Source: an uncultured Christensenellaceae bacterium (GTDB taxonomy: Bacteria; Bacillota; Clostridia; Christensenellales; Pumilibacteraceae). From it: a DNA stretch of 64,000 nt. Under the pieces are notes generated by a model, which was not told where the DNA came from, made no database searches, and saw only the letters and a list, made by a program, of their open reading frames with translations. The stretch lies in contig CAJULQ010000003.1 in NCBI GenBank assembly GCA_910587595.1, forward strand, positions 199,129-263,128, written 5' to 3'. Position numbers and translations under genes: made by a program. Below, one piece after another: positions 61,255 to 64,000 of this stretch; position 1 is the first letter of the stretch; every line of letters starts with the position of its first letter.

Positions 61255-61596
61255 ATGAAACCACAGGATATAATCATAAATATTCCAAGCGATGAAACAA
61301 TCGAATTTGAGTGTATTGTGTCCACGATGGAGGGATTCTCTTGGTATGATTATAAGGCTGTGTTTACAAACAAAGGGATATGGTTCAAAAGACCACAAGC
61401 CTACTTGGTTGACCACGGCACTGATGCTCAACGGATGCTTTACGAACTTATGTCCCATACAGAGGACTGTAAGTTTATGCGCAGAAGGGGAATCCGTATT
61501 TATTCCAACGTGAACGGAAAACCTTCTTCGAAATTGTATTTTGATGATAATACAGAAAAAGTGAAAGAAATTATTGCATCGCACATCAATCAATAA
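61255..61596 (+). CDS. Hypothetical protein of 113 residues linked to the CD-NTase module
   Basis: Not recognised. Small soluble alpha/beta protein; early strands (IIINIP, TIEFECIV, YKAVFTNKGIWF) then a basic segment CKFMRRRGIRIYS. AAGGAG lies 12 nt before ATG 61255, and the gene begins 25 nt after the second CD-NTase, in the same direction and with the same AT-rich codon use. Position suggests an accessory or regulator of the module. It is not an E1/E2, JAB, HORMA or TRIP13 protein, the accessories known from CBASS types II and III. Confidence 0.6.
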   Translation: MKPQDIIINIPSDETIEFECIVSTMEGFSWYDYKAVFTNKGIWFKRPQAYLVDHGTDAQRMLYELMSHTEDCKFMRRRGIRIYSNVNGKPSSKLYFDDNTEKVKEIIASHINQ

Positions 61597-61651
61597 GGTT
61601 GTATTTTTAACGGATGGATGCACTAGATAGTAGTAGCATCAAAGGTAGGAA

Positions 61652-64000
61652 ATGGTAGGTCTCTACATTGGGTTAGGAATAGGAGCAGTAGCACTAGTTG
61701 TTATTGCGGTATTGATTTGGAGAGCCGTGAAAGCCAAGAAGCTGAAGGCTCTCCAAATTGCTATCGCTACAGAACATTTGGAAAGAATCCAAGGCATCTG
61801 CGGCACTTTTTCTGCTGCCATCCAAAGTTTGAAAACCCAGGGATATGTTTGCGGTTCGCAGATAAAGGCAATTCAAGAAGAATGGAAGCCGACCTACCAA
61901 GAGTTCAAACAACTGCACTATTACGGTGGAACGGATACCAATCGGCTTGTTAATAGTTTCAAGCAAACATACGGAAACCTTAACAATATCTTTTCAAAAT
62001 GGAATGCGGAGTTTGTTGCTTCGGAGAAAAAAAGACAGAGTGTTCTACTTGCAAATATCGATGGTAAAAGCCTAGATTCGCAACAGCAAGATGTAGTAGT
62101 TTCCGCTGAGGACAATACGCTAGTTCTGGCGGGTGCAGGAAGCGGTAAAACGCTCACGATTGCAGGGAAGGTCAAATACCTTTGCGAAGTAAAAAAGGTC
62201 GAACCTGGCGAAATTCTGCTGATTGCGTTTACAAGGAAATCCGCCGAGGAAATGACAGAACGCATCTCCAAGCGGCACGGTATTCCTATCACAGCTACAA
62301 CCTTCCACAAGCTCGGTTTGGATATACTAAAAAAAGCAAGGAACGAAAGCCTGGATGTTTTGGAAGATGCATCCAAGTATGTGAATCAATACTTTGAAAA
62401 CGAGCTATTAAAGCGCCCCGAAATTGTCAAACTGCTCCTTGAGTATTTTGCGTACTATTTACATATCCCGGCGGACATGGAGAACTTCGACTCCTTGGGC
62501 GAAGCCTACGCATATGAAAAGGGTATGGATTTTGAAACCATCAAGTCCAAGTTTGACAGAACGCAACTTGTCGATTCTTCCGTGGCGGAAAGTAGAGAGC
62601 AGAAACACACACTTCGGGGAGAGCAAGTAAAGAGCCTGGAAGAAGTGAGTATTGCAAACTATCTGTTCTTGAATGGTGTGCGGTACGAATACGAGTCCAA
62701 GTATCCGCACCAAACCAACGATGCGAACTTTAAGGTTTACCGCCCCGACTTTTATTTGCCGGACTACGATATTTTCATCGAGCATTTTGGCGTAAATAAA
62801 AACGGCAAGCTCCCGTGGCTTTCCGACATAGAAGAGAAGAAGTACCTCGAAGGCATGGCTTGGAAACGGCAACAACACCGCACAAATGGCACAAAACTTT
62901 TAGAGACCTATTCGTACTATTCAAGCCAAGGTGTGCTTTTAGAAAAGTTGGAAGCGTTGCTGCGACAGAACGGAGTCAAGCTGAAAGAAGTGGACTATCG
63001 TGAGGTTTTCGACTCAATCTATAAAACACAATCGGATGCTTACTTTTCAGAGTTTAAGAAGCTCTGCGGCACGTTTTTGGCTTTATTCAAATCCAACGCA
63101 TATCGCATAGCGGAATTGGAAGAATTAAGGGAAAAGAAATCACGGCATTTGAACTCGTATTTCCAAAGGCGCATTGAGCTGTTTGTATTGCTTATAAAAC
63201 CTTTGCTTGAAGCCTACGACAGGTATCTTGAAGAAAATCATATGATTGACTTTTCGGATATGATTAATATGGCATCAGAAGCAATACGGACTGGGTTTAA
63301 GGTTGCGCCGTACAAGTATGTCCTCATAGACGAATATCAAGATATTTCTGTTGCTCGGTATAAGTTGGTGAAGGCGATCCTAGACCAAACACACGCCAAG
63401 CTACTGTGCGTAGGTGATGACTGGCAGTCTATTTATCGATTTGCGGGAAGCGACATTTCCTTGTTTACCGACTTCAACAAATATTACAGTGGCAAAGCAT
63501 CGGTAATGAAGCTCGAGCGCACATATCGTAATTCGCAAGAACTGATAAATGTGGCGGGAGCATTTATTCAAATGAATCCGCGCCAAATGCAGAAGAACCT
63601 AGTATCATCCAAGCATATAAACCAACCCATCACTTTTTGGATGTACGATGACAATCCGTTTAGAGCTTTGGATAAAGCCATAACCGAACTCGTAAACAAC
63701 TATGAAGGGAAGTCCATTCTTTTGCTTGGACGAACCGCCTATGATTCTGAAATGCTCGATGCGTCCGGTTTGTTTTATGAGCGTAGGAGTAAAGCATCAG
63801 AACGCTACGTTTACAAGAAATCACCGAATACACCGATATCGTTTTTGACTGTCCATAGGGCAAAGGGACTGGAAGCGGACAATGTAATATTGCTGAACTT
63901 CCAGAACTCTACGCTTGGCTTCCCCAACAAAATCTCGGATGACCCTATGCTCGAACTAGTTTTGAGTAATGCCGATAATTATTTATTTGGCGAGGAACGT
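61652..64000 (+). CDS. Membrane-anchored UvrD/HelD-type helicase with nuclease insert, 3' end outside window
   Basis: The frame is open from ATG 61652 to the window edge, 783 codons without stop. Residues 5-24 form one TM helix (YIGLGIGAVALVVIAVLIW) followed by a basic stop-transfer and a helical region. The SF1A motor has QQQDVVVS, Walker A AGAGSGKT (about 162-169), AFTRKSAEEM, Walker B LIDEYQD, GDDWQSIYRF and VHRAKGLEAD. Between motifs Ia and II lies RPDFYLPD...IEHFG...WKRQQH, the order of a PD-(D/E)XK-like fold, as in helicase IV relatives. AAAGGTAGG precedes the ATG. GC content is visibly higher than in the CD-NTase genes, suggesting a separate origin. Confidence 0.88.
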   Translation, partial: MVGLYIGLGIGAVALVVIAVLIWRAVKAKKLKALQIAIATEHLERIQGICGTFSAAIQSLKTQGYVCGSQIKAIQEEWKPTYQEFKQLHYYGGTDTNRLVNSFKQTYGNLNNIFSKWNAEFVASEKKRQSVLLANIDGKSLDSQQQDVVVSAEDNTLVLAGAGSGKTLTIAGKVKYLCEVKKVEPGEILLIAFTRKSAEEMTERISKRHGIPITATTFHKLGLDILKKARNESLDVLEDASKYVNQYFENELLKRPEIVKLLLEYFAYYLHIPADMENFDSLGEAYAYEKGMDFETIKSKFDRTQLVDSSVAESREQKHTLRGEQVKSLEEVSIANYLFLNGVRYEYESKYPHQTNDANFKVYRPDFYLPDYDIFIEHFGVNKNGKLPWLSDIEEKKYLEGMAWKRQQHRTNGTKLLETYSYYSSQGVLLEKLEALLRQNGVKLKEVDYREVFDSIYKTQSDAYFSEFKKLCGTFLALFKSNAYRIAELEELREKKSRHLNSYFQRRIELFVLLIKPLLEAYDRYLEENHMIDFSDMINMASEAIRTGFKVAPYKYVLIDEYQDISVARYKLVKAILDQTHAKLLCVGDDWQSIYRFAGSDISLFTDFNKYYSGKASVMKLERTYRNSQELINVAGAFIQMNPRQMQKNLVSSKHINQPITFWMYDDNPFRALDKAITELVNNYEGKSILLLGRTAYDSEMLDASGLFYERRSKASERYVYKKSPNTPISFLTVHRAKGLEADNVILLNFQNSTLGFPNKISDDPMLELVLSNADNYLFGEER

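Overview
The window is from a Gram-positive, endospore-forming, anaerobic Clostridia-type chromosome. Supporting genes are spoVT, bofA, a SpoIIQ-like M23 protein, formate-tetrahydrofolate ligase, a free-standing GlnRS, an archaeal-type ProRS and an archaeal-type phosphoglycerate mutase. The backbone is GC-rich, with heavy use of GCG, GGC and TTG codons. An uncultured gut lineage near Christensenellales would fit, but that placement is inference. No rRNA, tRNA, CRISPR array or intact insertion sequence was seen.

Backbone, 1-50.3 kb. Housekeeping genes lie in short operons. They are pepF (5' end outside the window), a lipoprotein, typA and dnaB; the SpoIIQ-like gene; leuA divergent from guaA; spoVT divergent from a DUF1934 gene; a metallo-hydrolase; secG-rnr; ychF-argS; bofA and proS on the minus strand; metK-recD2; and a long run (MFS-like protein, small GNAT-like protein, fhs, glnS, epimerase, HAD phosphatase, a short alaS and a membrane protein). 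Then come a large MacB/FtsX-type ABC transporter and a minus-strand operon (small-multidrug-export-like protein, glmS, apgM). A cell-surface polysaccharide operon follows (Wzz-like, CapD-like, O-antigen-ligase-like), then ddl, icd, two poorly known genes and an orphan terminase ATPase. Sigma-A-type promoters (TTGACA, 17-19 nt, TATACT) are easy to see. At leuA and the DUF1934 gene the promoter sits so close that the mRNA should start at the ATG, that is, be leaderless. Repeats built on TAGATTTCTCCGC...CGGTCGAAATGACA occur in several gaps. Three of them supply or abut the TAG stop codon of a gene, and one is translated in frame inside a membrane protein.

Accessory island, about 50.3 kb to the end. 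Base composition and codon use switch abruptly to AT-rich directly after the truncated terminase gene. The island has a WYL regulator, a zinc-ribbon GIY-YIG protein, an HNH nuclease and a small unknown. Next is a LlaJI/BsuMI-type restriction-modification operon: HTH protein, two C5 cytosine methyltransferases, McrB-like and McrC-like subunits. Only 24 nt further on is a CBASS-like module in which two different, apparently intact CD-NTases flank a two-TM SLATT protein, followed by a 113-residue unknown. The window ends inside a membrane-anchored UvrD/HelD-type helicase with a probable inserted nuclease domain. The likely logic is layered anti-phage defence: cutting of unmodified DNA, then nucleotide-signalled membrane damage if restriction fails. 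The dual-CD-NTase/SLATT module and its operon-level link to the restriction genes are the best candidates for something not yet described.
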